Assembly: GCF_016743815.1 (NCBI RefSeq)
Contig: NZ_CP061035.1
Location: 2,668,501 to 2,732,500 of the forward strand
Source: Sphingomonas aliaeris
GTDB taxonomy: Bacteria; Pseudomonadota; Alphaproteobacteria; Sphingomonadales; Sphingomonadaceae
Direction of reading: 5' to 3'
DNA length: 64,000 nt
A model generated the notes under the pieces. The model did no database searches. It was not told where the DNA came from and saw only the letters and a program-made list of their open reading frames with translations. The translations under genes were made by a program, and so were the position numbers. Positions 7,276 to 16,273 of the stretch are shown here, one piece after another. Position 1 is the first letter of the stretch. Each line of letters starts with the position of its first letter.

Positions 7276-9040
7276 ATGACGACGGATGTTTTGCAGCAGG
7301 ACGATCAGGTGGCCAAGGCAATCGCGCCGACGCCGACCACGGATGCGTTGCCACGCCGTTTCGCCGATTTCGAAACGCTGGGCGACGCGCTTGATTACGC
7401 CGCCAGCGGAGCGCGCGGTCTGAATTTCCATGATGCCCGCGGCACGCTGACCCGCCCCTATCCTTTTTCCGAGATGCGCGCCGACGCGATCCTCACGGCA
7501 CAGCGTCTGATCGCGGCCGGCGTCACGCCGCAGGACCGGATCGCCCTGGTCGCCGAAACCGGACCGGAATTCGCCGCTTTGTTCTTCGGCGTCGTCTATG
7601 CCGGTGCCTGGCCGGTGCCACTGCCCTTGCCCACATCGTTCGGCGGGCGCGATTCCTATATCGAGCAGTTGCGCGTTCAGCTTTCCAGCTGCGACCCGAC
7701 GATGCTCGTCTATCCGCCCGAACTCGCCGAAATGGCGGGCGAGGCCGCCCGGATCGCGGGCGTCGAAGGGATCGACTGGTCGGAATTCCAGACGCGCGCC
7801 GCGCCCGACATGGCGCTGCCCCGCGCGCGCGGCGACGACGTGGCGTATCTGCAATATTCCAGCGGATCGACGCGGTTCCCGCATGGTGTCGCGATCACGC
7901 ATCACGCGCTGCTCAACAATCTGGCGGCGCACAGCCACGGCATGAACGTGATGGACAGCGACCGCTGCGTGTCGTGGCTGCCCTGGTATCACGACATGGG
8001 TCTGGTCGGCTGCTTCCTTTCGCCGGTCGCGAACCAGGTATCGACCGATTATCTGAAGACGGAGGACTTCGCCCGTCGTCCGCTCGCCTGGCTCGACCTG
8101 ATCAGCCGCAACGAAGGCACGACGCTCAGCTATTCGCCGACCTTCGGCTATGACATCTGCGCGCGCCGTATCTCGACGCAGATCAAGGCGGCGGACCGGT
8201 TCGACCTGTCGCGCTGGCGCGTCGCGGGGAATGGCGCGGACATGATCCGTCCGGACGTGATGCAGAATTTCGTCGATGCATTCGCCGATGCGGGCTTCAA
8301 GGCGAGCGCGTTCCTGCCGAGCTATGGCTTGGCCGAAGCGACGTTGGCCGTGTCGATCATGCCGCCGGGCGAAGGCATTCGCGTCGAACTGGTCGAGGAA
8401 ACGCAATTGTCGGGCGTCGCCGCCGGTCAGGATCGCCCGCAGCGGTTCCGCGCGATCGTCAATTGCGGCAAGGCCGCGCGCGACATGAAGATCGAAATTC
8501 GCGAGGAGGACGGCACCCCCCCTGCCCGAGCGCGCGATCGGCAAGGTATGGTGCACCGGCCCGTCGCTCATGGTCGGATATTTCCGCGACGAGGCGGCGA
8601 CCGCTGCATGCATGGCGGACGGCTGGCTCGATACCGGCGACATGGGGTATCTGAGCGACGGCTATATCTACATCGTCGGCCGGGCGAAGGACATGATCAT
8701 CGTCAACGGCCGCAACCATTGGCCGCAGGACATCGAATGGGCGGTCGAGCAACTGCCCGGCTTCAAGGCCGGCGATATCGCCGCCTTCGCGATCACGACG
8801 CCGGGCGGCGAGGAAACCCCCGCCGTCTTGGTCCAGTGCCGGAGTTCCGACGATGCCGAGCGCGTTCGCCTGCGCGAGGAAATCCGCGAGCGCGTACGCT
8901 CGGTTACCGGCATGAACTGCGTCATCGAACTGATCCCGCCGCGCACCCTGCCCCGGACGTCGTCGGGCAAGCTGAGCCGGGCCAAGGCGCGGAACCTGTA
9001 TCTGTCTGGCGACATCAAGCCGTACGATCTGGCGGCCTGA
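7276..9040 (+). CDS. fatty-acyl-AMP ligase (FAAL), frameshifted
   Basis: This is a member of the adenylate-forming superfamily, FAAL subgroup, about 587 aa when repaired. The core motif YLQYSSGSTRFPHGV (about residues 192-206) is the P-loop. SWLPWYHDMGLVG, PSYGLAEATLAVS, DTGDMGYL and the C-terminal hinge GRAKDMIIVNGRN follow. FAALs form acyl-adenylates and usually pass them to an acyl carrier protein. The frame breaks at a run of seven C at 8516-8522; six C restore EDGTPLPERAIGKVW and a continuous protein to 9040. Both halves are well conserved, so a sequencing indel is more likely than decay. No carrier-protein or polyketide-synthase gene lies nearby. A short hairpin overlaps the stop. Confidence 0.85.
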
Positions 9041-9367
9041 AGGGGTTTTCAGGACTTTTGGTCCGCTGACAGGATGGGCGTGCCGGGCTTTGGATGCGCT
9101 CGCCGACGTGCTTTTAGCCCGTCCGTTCGTGCTGAGCTTGTCGAAGCACCTGTCGCTCTTTCCGCCCTTCGACAGGCTCAGGACGAACGGGGGGTGATTG
9201 GCGACGGCGCCGAGAGTCGGTCGGCCTCAATACGGTTGGCGGTGTTTCCGGGTGCGCATGCGTATCTGCAAACCGCCGCGTCAGGCGCCGACGACTTCCC
9301 TGCCCCAGCGCACCAAGCACCCGGATCATAACCATATTCTAACCTCCGCGCCGCTACGCTGGCAGGC
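9041..9367. other. intergenic region with inverted repeat
   Basis: CCTGAA (9036-9041) and TTCAGG (9048-9053) followed by a T-rich stretch could terminate the upstream gene. The rest contains the paired repeat at 9123-9190 and no credible gene. Confidence 0.5.
9123..9190. repeat. 24-bp inverted repeat pair of the sphingomonad REP type
   Basis: The arm at 9123-9146 starts CCGTTCGTGCTGAG and ends TTGTCGAAG. It is complementary, with few mismatches, to 9167-9190, across a 20-base gap. A diverged copy of the same pair lies at 39318-39387, which shows this is a dispersed family and not a local terminator. Confidence 0.75.
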
Positions 9368-11725
9368 GTGAATACCAAGCCATCATCCCAGTTCGCCGCG
9401 CGGCGTATCGACGCACGCGCTTTGCTCGGCCTGTACGACCCGGCCGACTCGACGGACTGGGGCCCGATCCGCGCGGCGCAGTTGCATGCGGGCAGCCAGT
9501 TGGCGCTGTTCCTGCTCGCCGCGAACGTCGTCGGCGCGGCGATCGTGACGCTGATCCTCGCGCGGCTGGTACCGTTGTGGCAGCTGGCCATGTGGAGCGG
9601 GCTGACCGCGGCGGTGGCCGTGGCCGTCGCCTTGCGCCGGCTGGCCTCGCGGCACCGGACGCAGACCACGGCGGATTTGCGCGACGTGCGCGGGACGGTG
9701 ATGGACGGAATCGCACTTGCGGCGATCTGGTCGGTTCCACCGCTGACTTTCGCGCTGAAAACGGATGCGACGGCGGCGCTGGGGCTATGGATCGTCGTAT
9801 CGATCCTGATGTCCGCCTCCGCCATCGCAATGGCTGCGCTGCCGCTCGCGACGATGAGTTTCCTCGGCATTTTGGGACTGTCGATCGCGATCATGTTGTG
9901 GTCGGTCGATGGGCCGCTCTTCGCCGCCGCGACCCTGCTGTTCTCGTCCCTGCTGATGATCGGCTGCTTCGCCCGCGGGCGCGCGCTGGTGCTGATCCGC
10001 GCCGGCGAGATCGCGCTAGCCGAACGCGACGAGACGGTCAGCCTGTTGCTGCGCGAATTCGAGGAAACCAATGCCGACTGGCTGTGGGAAATCGATCCGC
10101 AGCGCCGGATCGTCCGCGCATCGCCGCGCTTCGCGCATTCGGTCGGGCTGGATCCGATCACTGTCAACCAGATGCCGTTCCTGCAACTGCTGGCGGGCCC
10201 GACCTGGGATTCGGGGAACTTCACTCCGGCCCTGCGCGAGCTGGCGGAGAAGCTGAAGGCGCGCGAGGCGTTTCGCGACATCGTGCTGCCGGTATCGGTG
10301 AAGGACGAGGAACGGTGGTGGGAGATCTCCGCCAGCCCGCGTTACGACGATCGCGGCACGTTCATCGGATTTCGCGGCGTCGGATCGGACGTCACGGAAC
10401 AACGCGCATCGTCGGACAAGATCAACCGGATGGCGCGTTTCGATACGCTGACCGGCCTGCCCAACCGCCTGCTGATCCACGAGACGCTGGGCCGCGCGAT
10501 GACCGAGGCGGACAAATGGAACAGCCGCTGCGCGTTCATGATGATCGATCTGGACCGGTTCAAGGCGGTCAACGACACGCTCGGCCACCCGATCGGCGAC
10601 CGGCTGCTGGGGCGCGTTTCGGAACGGCTGGGCCAGTTGATCACGGATAACGAGATGATCGGCCGGCTGGGCGGCGACGAATTCGCCGTCGTCGTGCGCG
10701 ATGCGAGCGATCACAACCGCGTCGAACAGCTCGCGCGGTCGATCGTCGAGACATTGTCGCGGCCATACGAACTCGACGCGCATACACTCTTCATCGGCGC
10801 GAGCATCGGCATCGCGATCGGGCCACGCGACGGCCGCACCGCCGAGACGCTGATCCGGTCGGCGGACCTCGCCTTGTACCGGTCGAAGGATGCTGGCGGC
10901 GGTACGTTCCACACCTACGAGCCACAATTGCACGTCGCGGCCGAGGAACGGCGCGTGCTGGAAATGGCACTGCGTCAGGCTCTTACGAATGGGGAGATGC
11001 ATTTGAACTATCAGCCGGTCGTCTCGGCGGGGACGGGCGGGCTGATGGGGTTCGAGGCGCTGTTGCGCTGGAGCCATCCGCAACTTGGTAACGTGTCGCC
11101 GGCAAAGTTCATCCCGCTCGCCGAGGATGCGCGGATGATCGCGCCGATCGGCGAGTGGGTTCTGCGCACCGCATGCGAGGAAGCGGCGCGCTGGGCCAAC
11201 CCGGTCCGCGTCGCGGTCAACGTCTCGCCGGAACAACTACACAATCCGAACTTCGTCACCGTCGTCGCATCCGCGCTGTCGAACAGTGGGCTGCCCGCCG
11301 ACCGGCTCGAGCTGGAAGTGACCGAAAGCGTGTTCATGAAGGAGGGCACGTGCGCGGTGCAGGTGCTGGAGAAGATACTCGATCTCGGCGTGCGCCTGAG
11401 CCTCGACGATTTCGGAACGGGCTATTCCTCGCTCGGCTATCTCAGCCGGACGCGATTCTCCTCGATCAAGATCGATCGCAGCTTCGTCACGCAGGCATCG
11501 AAGGGCGTCCGCGAAGCGATCGCGATCATCCGCGCTGTCGTCGCACTCGCGCAGAGCCTCGATATGGCGACGACCGCGGAAGGCGTCGAGACCGAGGCCG
11601 AACACCGCATGGTACAGGATCTCGGCTGCACCAAGGTGCAGGGCTATTATTTCGGCCGCCCCCTCCCCGTCGACGAAGCCCGCGCGCTGGCCAATCGGAG
11701 ATATGACGACGCCGCGGCGGCATGA
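9368..11725 (+). CDS. membrane-anchored PAS-GGDEF-EAL cyclic-di-GMP signalling protein
   Basis: This is a 785-aa protein. Residues about 42-220 hold several hydrophobic segments and form the membrane sensor region. A PAS-type domain follows at about 230-345 (WLWEIDPQRRIVRAS to FRGVGSDVTEQ). The diguanylate cyclase domain has an intact GGDEF at 435-439 after FDTLTGLPNRLL. The EAL phosphodiesterase domain has EALLRW starting at residue 563, plus DDFGTGYSSLGYL and AEGVETE. Both catalytic signatures are intact, so it could make or break c-di-GMP; the net activity cannot be predicted. The start is a GTG at 9368. It is followed by tRNA-Trp and has no obvious operon partner. Confidence 0.93.
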   Translation: MNTKPSSQFAARRIDARALLGLYDPADSTDWGPIRAAQLHAGSQLALFLLAANVVGAAIVTLILARLVPLWQLAMWSGLTAAVAVAVALRRLASRHRTQTTADLRDVRGTVMDGIALAAIWSVPPLTFALKTDATAALGLWIVVSILMSASAIAMAALPLATMSFLGILGLSIAIMLWSVDGPLFAAATLLFSSLLMIGCFARGRALVLIRAGEIALAERDETVSLLLREFEETNADWLWEIDPQRRIVRASPRFAHSVGLDPITVNQMPFLQLLAGPTWDSGNFTPALRELAEKLKAREAFRDIVLPVSVKDEERWWEISASPRYDDRGTFIGFRGVGSDVTEQRASSDKINRMARFDTLTGLPNRLLIHETLGRAMTEADKWNSRCAFMMIDLDRFKAVNDTLGHPIGDRLLGRVSERLGQLITDNEMIGRLGGDEFAVVVRDASDHNRVEQLARSIVETLSRPYELDAHTLFIGASIGIAIGPRDGRTAETLIRSADLALYRSKDAGGGTFHTYEPQLHVAAEERRVLEMALRQALTNGEMHLNYQPVVSAGTGGLMGFEALLRWSHPQLGNVSPAKFIPLAEDARMIAPIGEWVLRTACEEAARWANPVRVAVNVSPEQLHNPNFVTVVASALSNSGLPADRLELEVTESVFMKEGTCAVQVLEKILDLGVRLSLDDFGTGYSSLGYLSRTRFSSIKIDRSFVTQASKGVREAIAIIRAVVALAQSLDMATTAEGVETEAEHRMVQDLGCTKVQGYYFGRPLPVDEARALANRRYDDAAAA

Positions 11726-11780
11726 TCCGGCATTACGGTCTTGCCCTGCCCCGAATATGAATTTATGGCCCCCGCTTGAT

Positions 11781-11857
11781 AGGGGTGTAGCTCAGTTGGT
11801 TAGAGCGTCGGTCTCCAAAACCGAAGGCCCACGGTTCGAGTCCGTGCTCCCCTGCCA
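11781..11857 (+). tRNA. tRNA-Trp (anticodon CCA)
   Basis: This 77-nt cloverleaf includes an encoded CCA end. The anticodon CCA is at 11815-11817. The T stem CACGG/CCGTG and anticodon stem TCGGT/ACCGA are perfect. The acceptor stem pairs AGGGGTG with CTCCCCT and leaves a U-U mismatch at position 6-67. tRNA-Trp just upstream of secE is the usual alphaproteobacterial context, but here an acyltransferase gene separates them. Confidence 0.97.
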
Positions 11858-12272
11858 TAACAGGACGATATTGCCGACATAGTCGGCTACGGCCGACGGT
11901 CGGCTGCTTGATACTTTTGGAACGTCCTCCGCTGCGAAATCAAAACCCGTATATCGCGCGGTAATCTGACGTTTGAGACGAGCGGGACCGACAGTTGGAT
12001 GGTGCCTAGTCTGCATTCATAGATGCAACGGTGGATCAAATCCGACGCTTTTCTAGAGAGCCTCCTGTCGACCCTTCGATTCACGAGCCGATCGCGGCAC
12101 CAGGGCAAAGTGATGCACTTGCGGTCGCTATGCATCGTCGTAGCTCAGGCCATACCGTACCCACCTGCATCATTAATCCGCTTCACAATAATCCGCTCGC
12201 CTCCTAAGTCCGGCGCCGCCGCATGCTCGGCTCTTGTTCAATTTCGTGATTTCGGGGCTGTCGACATTGAAC
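11858..12272. other. 415-bp region without convincing gene
   Basis: No open frame here has protein-like composition. The sequence is visibly more A+T-rich than the backbone and leads into the acyltransferase. No terminal repeat of the tRNA end was found. Confidence 0.4.
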
Positions 12273-14189
12273 GTGATAGATAGCGGGCAGCGTCGTACCC
12301 GACACGATATCCAAGCGTTGCGTGGCTACGCGGTGCTTGTCGTCATCCTGTATCACACCAATCTCGGCTTGGTGCCTTTTGGTTTCCTCGGGGTCGATAC
12401 GTTTTTCGTCATCTCGGGTTACCTGATTACTGGTATCATCAGCAGAGGCATTCGAGATGGTGGCTTCAGTATTGTCGATTTCTATCTTCGACGTGCGAAG
12501 CGCCTTTTTCCGGCAACTTTCGTCACCCTGCTAGTAACGGTCACTGCTAGTATTTTTTTGCTCACGACAAGCGCTTGGATTAACTTTGCGCCACAGTTTT
12601 ACGGAGCGCTGGCGTTCGCCACGAATGTCGTTCTATGGCAGCAGATAAACTATTTCAAAGCTGCAGCGGAGTTGGAACCGCTCCTGCATATGTGGTCTTT
12701 GGCGGTTGAGGAACAATATTACTTTTTGCTGCCGATCCTGCTGCGACTAATACCAGCTCGCTTTTGGCCATCCATGGTCGCGGTGCTGACAGTAAGCAGC
12801 CTCACCGCGTACATTCTTCTATATTCGCATTCGCCCGGCGCAGCTTTTTATCTGCTTCCGACGCGAGCATGGGAGATCGGCATCGGGGCGGTCGTCGCTC
12901 TCCTGCCTCCTTTGAAAAAAGCGATCCCAGCACGCGGTGTGGCAGCGTTCGTCGCCGCGATATTGCTGTGCGTGATACCTTTTGCCGGGTTGGGTGGCAT
13001 TCCGCCCCACCTGCTCGCCCTCCCTATTACGGTCGGAACGGCAGCAATACTGTATGCCGACATCACGCCGCGGCGGCCGATGCTCCTACAGAAATCACTT
13101 GGATGGCTTGGAGATCGTTCCTACTCGCTCTACCTTGTTCACTGGCCAATATTTGCGTTGGCGCGCAATGTCTATTTGGCGCTTCCTCTGCCGCTCTGGC
13201 TCGTCCTGTCTTTACTGGTGTTGACCGTGACGTTGGCGATGACGCTATACTCTTTTGTGGAGGAACCGCTTCGTCGCAGCCACATGTCAGCCAGAAATGT
13301 TCGGCTAATGTGGATCGCAGGGACCTCCCTTCTTGCTATTATCGGGGGGCTTGGCTCCTTGTACGCTCAATCGCGACGGCCGGCGCTCGATTTGGCACCT
13401 GTGACAGGTTTGTCGGTCGCTGCATGCAACAGCGTAGAAACCCCGTTCAAGGGCGGCTGCGTTCAAAGCAAAACGCCGAAAATGTTGATCTGGGGAGATT
13501 CTCTGTCGCAGGCCATAACGCCGGGTATGGACGCTTCCACCGATGAGCCGATCGCTCAAGCCAGCATGGGCCAATGCGCGCCGCTGCTCGATATCGCGCC
13601 CGTGGATGCCGACTCCCCGAAGCCCTATGCCTTGGAATGCATCGCGCACAATAAGAGCGTTCTCGAATATGCCATCAAGACACCGAGCATTCGCGTGGTC
13701 GTTCTGACCGGAGCCTATCTCAGATATGCGCAGGCCGGGACCTCGGCCCTGCGGTCGAATGGTTCAACGGCGCCAGCAACTTTCGAGGAATTGGCTGCGG
13801 CTCAGCTCCAGACGACGAAAGCGTTGAGAATGGCCGGCAAACGAGTCGTGCTGATCACGCCTCCGCCCCAGGCAAAGTATAGCATAGCGTCGTGCCAAGA
13901 GCGTGCGTTGATGGGCCTGATGACACGATCCGCCCGCCCCGATTGCGCATTGACCCCTGGCGATCGCCAATCGGGGGAATCCGAGATGCAGGATATGTTC
14001 CCTCGAATATTGGCCTCGGGCACGCCAGTCATCAGGCTGGATCGAATGGTCTGCCCGAACGAAATCTGTAGAACTCAGATAGATGGCCAGTCTCTTTACC
14101 GCGACGGCACGCATCTTAGTCGAAGTGGCTCGATCCTGCTCGGCCGGCGCTTCGGGCTGGGATCGCTTGCGTGGCGCGAAGCGCGATAG
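12273..14189 (+). CDS. OafA/YrhL-type acyltransferase with C-terminal SGNH domain
   Basis: This is a membrane O-acyltransferase of about 638 aa. The N-terminal acyltransferase-3 domain opens with HDIQALRGYAVLVVILYH and GFLGVDTFFVISGYLIT, and has about ten membrane segments, including HMWSLAVEEQYYFLLP. The C-terminal half is a periplasmic SGNH esterase-like domain with the nucleophile in WGDSLS and the Asp/His pair in DGTHLS. Such proteins acetylate O-antigen, capsule or peptidoglycan. The GTG at 12273 is chosen because it leaves the usual short lead before the first helix; TTG at 12234 and GTG at 12246 are alternatives. Its A+T-richer codon use and position between tRNA-Trp and secE suggest acquisition by transfer. 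Confidence 0.87.
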   Translation: MIDSGQRRTRHDIQALRGYAVLVVILYHTNLGLVPFGFLGVDTFFVISGYLITGIISRGIRDGGFSIVDFYLRRAKRLFPATFVTLLVTVTASIFLLTTSAWINFAPQFYGALAFATNVVLWQQINYFKAAAELEPLLHMWSLAVEEQYYFLLPILLRLIPARFWPSMVAVLTVSSLTAYILLYSHSPGAAFYLLPTRAWEIGIGAVVALLPPLKKAIPARGVAAFVAAILLCVIPFAGLGGIPPHLLALPITVGTAAILYADITPRRPMLLQKSLGWLGDRSYSLYLVHWPIFALARNVYLALPLPLWLVLSLLVLTVTLAMTLYSFVEEPLRRSHMSARNVRLMWIAGTSLLAIIGGLGSLYAQSRRPALDLAPVTGLSVAACNSVETPFKGGCVQSKTPKMLIWGDSLSQAITPGMDASTDEPIAQASMGQCAPLLDIAPVDADSPKPYALECIAHNKSVLEYAIKTPSIRVVVLTGAYLRYAQAGTSALRSNGSTAPATFEELAAAQLQTTKALRMAGKRVVLITPPPQAKYSIASCQERALMGLMTRSARPDCALTPGDRQSGESEMQDMFPRILASGTPVIRLDRMVCPNEICRTQIDGQSLYRDGTHLSRSGSILLGRRFGLGSLAWREAR

Positions 14190-14312
14190 CAATTGATCTT
14201 GCAGCCAACACTCCGAATTGTCCGCCCGGCGCCGCCGCAACCCGCGTCGCTTGCGTTCGACGGTACGAATCGCTAGATGCAGCGCCCATCCGACAGCGAG
14301 GATGAGACTGCG

Positions 14313-14332
14313 CCGGTTCCGACAGGAACCGG
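14313..14332 (+). promoter_or_regulatory. hairpin in secE leader
   Basis: CCGGTTCC and GGAACCGG form a perfect 8-bp stem with a GACA loop, 55 bases before secE. There is no T run, so it could be a leader structure and not a terminator. Confidence 0.35.
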
Positions 14333-14386
14333 GCGGCGCTCTCTGCTTTGTTGCCGGGCTTTTTCTTGAAACGGATTCACAGCACA

Positions 14387-14590
14387 GTGGCGAAAACGAC
14401 CCCGATCGAGTTCATCCGCCAGGTTCAGGCAGAGACCAAGAAGGTCGTCTGGCCGTCGCGCAAGGAGACGATCATGACCGGCGTGATGGTCATGATCATG
14501 ACGACCGTGCTCGCGGTGTTCTTCTTCGGCGTGGACAAGCTGTTCCACACGCTGGTCACGCTGCTGCTGTCCCTCGCTGCCAAGGGTTGA
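14387..14590 (+). CDS. secE: preprotein translocase subunit SecE
   Basis: This is a 67-aa single-span SecE. The conserved amphipathic segment VQAETKKVVWPSRKET precedes the transmembrane helix, about residues 29-60. SecE clamps the two halves of SecY in the inner-membrane translocon. The start is the GTG at 14387, giving VAKTTPIEFIRQV; the in-frame sequence upstream is not SecE-like. The nusG ATG follows the stop by four bases, the universal secE-nusG arrangement. The length is normal for the short, one-helix bacterial form. Confidence 0.95.
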   Translation: MAKTTPIEFIRQVQAETKKVVWPSRKETIMTGVMVMIMTTVLAVFFFGVDKLFHTLVTLLLSLAAKG

Positions 14591-14594
14591 GAAC

Positions 14595-15131
14595 ATGTCG
14601 CGCTGGTACATCATTCACGCCTATTCGGGTTTCGAGGGCAAGGTCCGCGATTCGATCATGTCGGAGGCGACCCGCATGGGTCTCGAACAGCTGGTCGAGC
14701 AGATCGAAGTCCCCACCGAGACCGTGACCGAGGCCCGCCGTGGCAAGAAGATCGCGGTCGAGCGCAAGTTCATGCCGGGCTACGTCCTCGCCAAGCTGAA
14801 CATGAACGACGACGTGTACCATCTGGTGAAGAACACGCCGAAGGTCACCGGCTTCCTGGGCAGCATGGGCAAGCCGCAGCCGATCAGCGAGGCGGAAGCC
14901 GCGCGCATGCTGAACAGCAAGGAAGAGGCCGCCGCCGCGCCGAAGCAGAAGATGAAGGTCGATTACGAAATCGGCGATTCGGTGAAGGTGCTGGACGGCC
15001 CGTTCGCGAGCTTCAACGGCATCGTCGAAGAACTCGATTTCGACCGCAGCCGCGTCAAGGTTTCGGTGTCGATCTTCGGACGTGCGACGCCGGTCGAACT
15101 GGAATTCGAACAGGTCGAACGCGCCAAGTAA
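14595..15131 (+). CDS. nusG: transcription termination/antitermination protein NusG
   Basis: This is a 178-aa NusG. The NGN domain begins MSRWYIIHAYSGFEGKVRD, and the FMPGYVLAKLNMNDD block is part of the RNA-polymerase-binding surface. The C-terminal KOW domain has GDSVKVLDGPFASFNGIVEE (about 134-153). NusG links RNA polymerase to Rho or to the ribosome. The gene is four bases after secE. rplK does not follow directly as in most bacteria: three unrelated genes lie between. Confidence 0.97.
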   Translation: MSRWYIIHAYSGFEGKVRDSIMSEATRMGLEQLVEQIEVPTETVTEARRGKKIAVERKFMPGYVLAKLNMNDDVYHLVKNTPKVTGFLGSMGKPQPISEAEAARMLNSKEEAAAAPKQKMKVDYEIGDSVKVLDGPFASFNGIVEELDFDRSRVKVSVSIFGRATPVELEFEQVERAK

Positions 15132-15296
15132 TTTGCGAGCGGCGCGTGGTCGGCGAGATCGCCCCGCGCCGCCGCCTTGGTGGTCGATCATAAGCCTTTC
15201 GATACCGTCGAAACGGATGCGCCACCCTTTCAAGATATCGACTTCGGCGTAAGCTGGGGCATTCCCCGCAACGGGGGCCGATCGAAGGATAGGCGC

Positions 15297-16028
15297 ATGA
15301 CCTTCCGCATTCCCCGTCGCCCGCGTCTCGGCGCTTGTCGCCCTGTCCTTTCCTCCGCCACCCTGGTCGCCGCGATTGTGTCGGCCGCCCCGGCGCGCGC
15401 GCAGCAGGAGGACGGTCAGTTATGGCTTCAGGCGAACACGAACGTCCCGCTCGCCGATAAATTGCGCATCACGCTCGAGCAGATCGCGCGGTTCAGTGAC
15501 CGGCAGAAGGGTTTGTATCAAAGCGAGCTCGGCGGATTGCTCGGCTACCGGGTCGCGGACAATGTCGAGCTTGGCTTCGGCTATCGCTGGGTCGGGGCGC
15601 ATAACGGCAATACCGGTGCGAACGAGAACCGCATCCGACAGCAGGTCGTCGCGACGTTCGGCCCCGTCACCACGCGGTTCCGCGTCGACGAACGCTTCAA
15701 TCCGCGTGGCAGCGAAATCGGATTCCGGATCCGCCAGCTGGTCCGTTACAATCACAAGATCGGCAAGAAGGGCGTGGCGCTGTTCGTCAGCCACGAAAGC
15801 TTCTTTCTGCCGAACACGACGAGTTGGGGGCAACGCAGCGGCTATGAACGAATGCGTAACCTCGTCGGAGTTGCGGTGCCGATCGGGAAAGCGATGTCGG
15901 CGGATATCGGATATCTGAACCAGTACCGGTTCGGCCGCGGCGGCGCCCGCCCGCAGATGGATCACGCGCTCAGCGTGCAGCTTACGATCAACCTTCGCGG
16001 CCTTGTGGCGCCGAACGTCCACGACTGA
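15297..16028 (+). CDS. DUF2490 family exported protein
   Basis: This is a 243-aa protein with a signal peptide cleaved after ARAQQ (about residue 32). A DUF2490 region follows, with alternating aromatic and polar strands such as LGFGYRWVGAH, RFRVDERFNPRG and VALFVSHESFFL. Proteins of this family resemble outer-membrane beta barrels. The ATG at 15297 has an AAGGA-type binding site about seven bases upstream and starts directly at the signal peptide. It is one of three non-ribosomal genes placed between nusG and rplK. No enzymatic function is suggested. Confidence 0.8.
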   Translation: MTFRIPRRPRLGACRPVLSSATLVAAIVSAAPARAQQEDGQLWLQANTNVPLADKLRITLEQIARFSDRQKGLYQSELGGLLGYRVADNVELGFGYRWVGAHNGNTGANENRIRQQVVATFGPVTTRFRVDERFNPRGSEIGFRIRQLVRYNHKIGKKGVALFVSHESFFLPNTTSWGQRSGYERMRNLVGVAVPIGKAMSADIGYLNQYRFGRGGARPQMDHALSVQLTINLRGLVAPNVHD

Positions 16029-16161
16029 CGTTCTCCATCATCCCATTGACATGGTTGCCGCTTCCGATGTCATTGCAAGACGTCGCGGCACTACCCCTCC
16101 AATAGATCCCCACCGTTTCTTGCTATCAGGCCGGGCGATCTTGGCTTCGTGTCAGAACGCC

Positions 16162-16185
16162 GAGAAGTTCGGTAAAAAACTTCTC
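16162..16185. promoter_or_regulatory. inverted repeat upstream of LuxR-type gene
   Basis: GAGAAGTT (16162-16169) and AACTTCTC (16178-16185) are perfect inverted 8-mers with an 8-base gap, about 90 bases before the regulator at 16274. A binding site for that regulator or a leader hairpin are both possible. Confidence 0.35.
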
Positions 16186-16273
16186 TGAGTTCATTGCCTT
16201 TTTCTTCCGGTGAGGCGCGACAATCGCTTGATCCGGGCGTGTCGTGCTGCAAAGAAATTCCCGGGGGAATTCG

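Noticed and set aside
7261..8643. 460-codon reverse frame across the acyl-AMP ligase
   Set aside because: Arg/His-rich shadow of a conserved enzyme.
8516..9040. Acyl-AMP ligase as a true pseudogene or phase-variable gene
   Set aside because: A C7 run could be phase-variable, but rpoB shows the same kind of one-base error, so an artefact is the simpler reading.
11858..14386. Integrative element with att sites at tRNA-Trp
   Set aside because: No integrase and no repeat of the tRNA 3' end were found at the far side of the insert.
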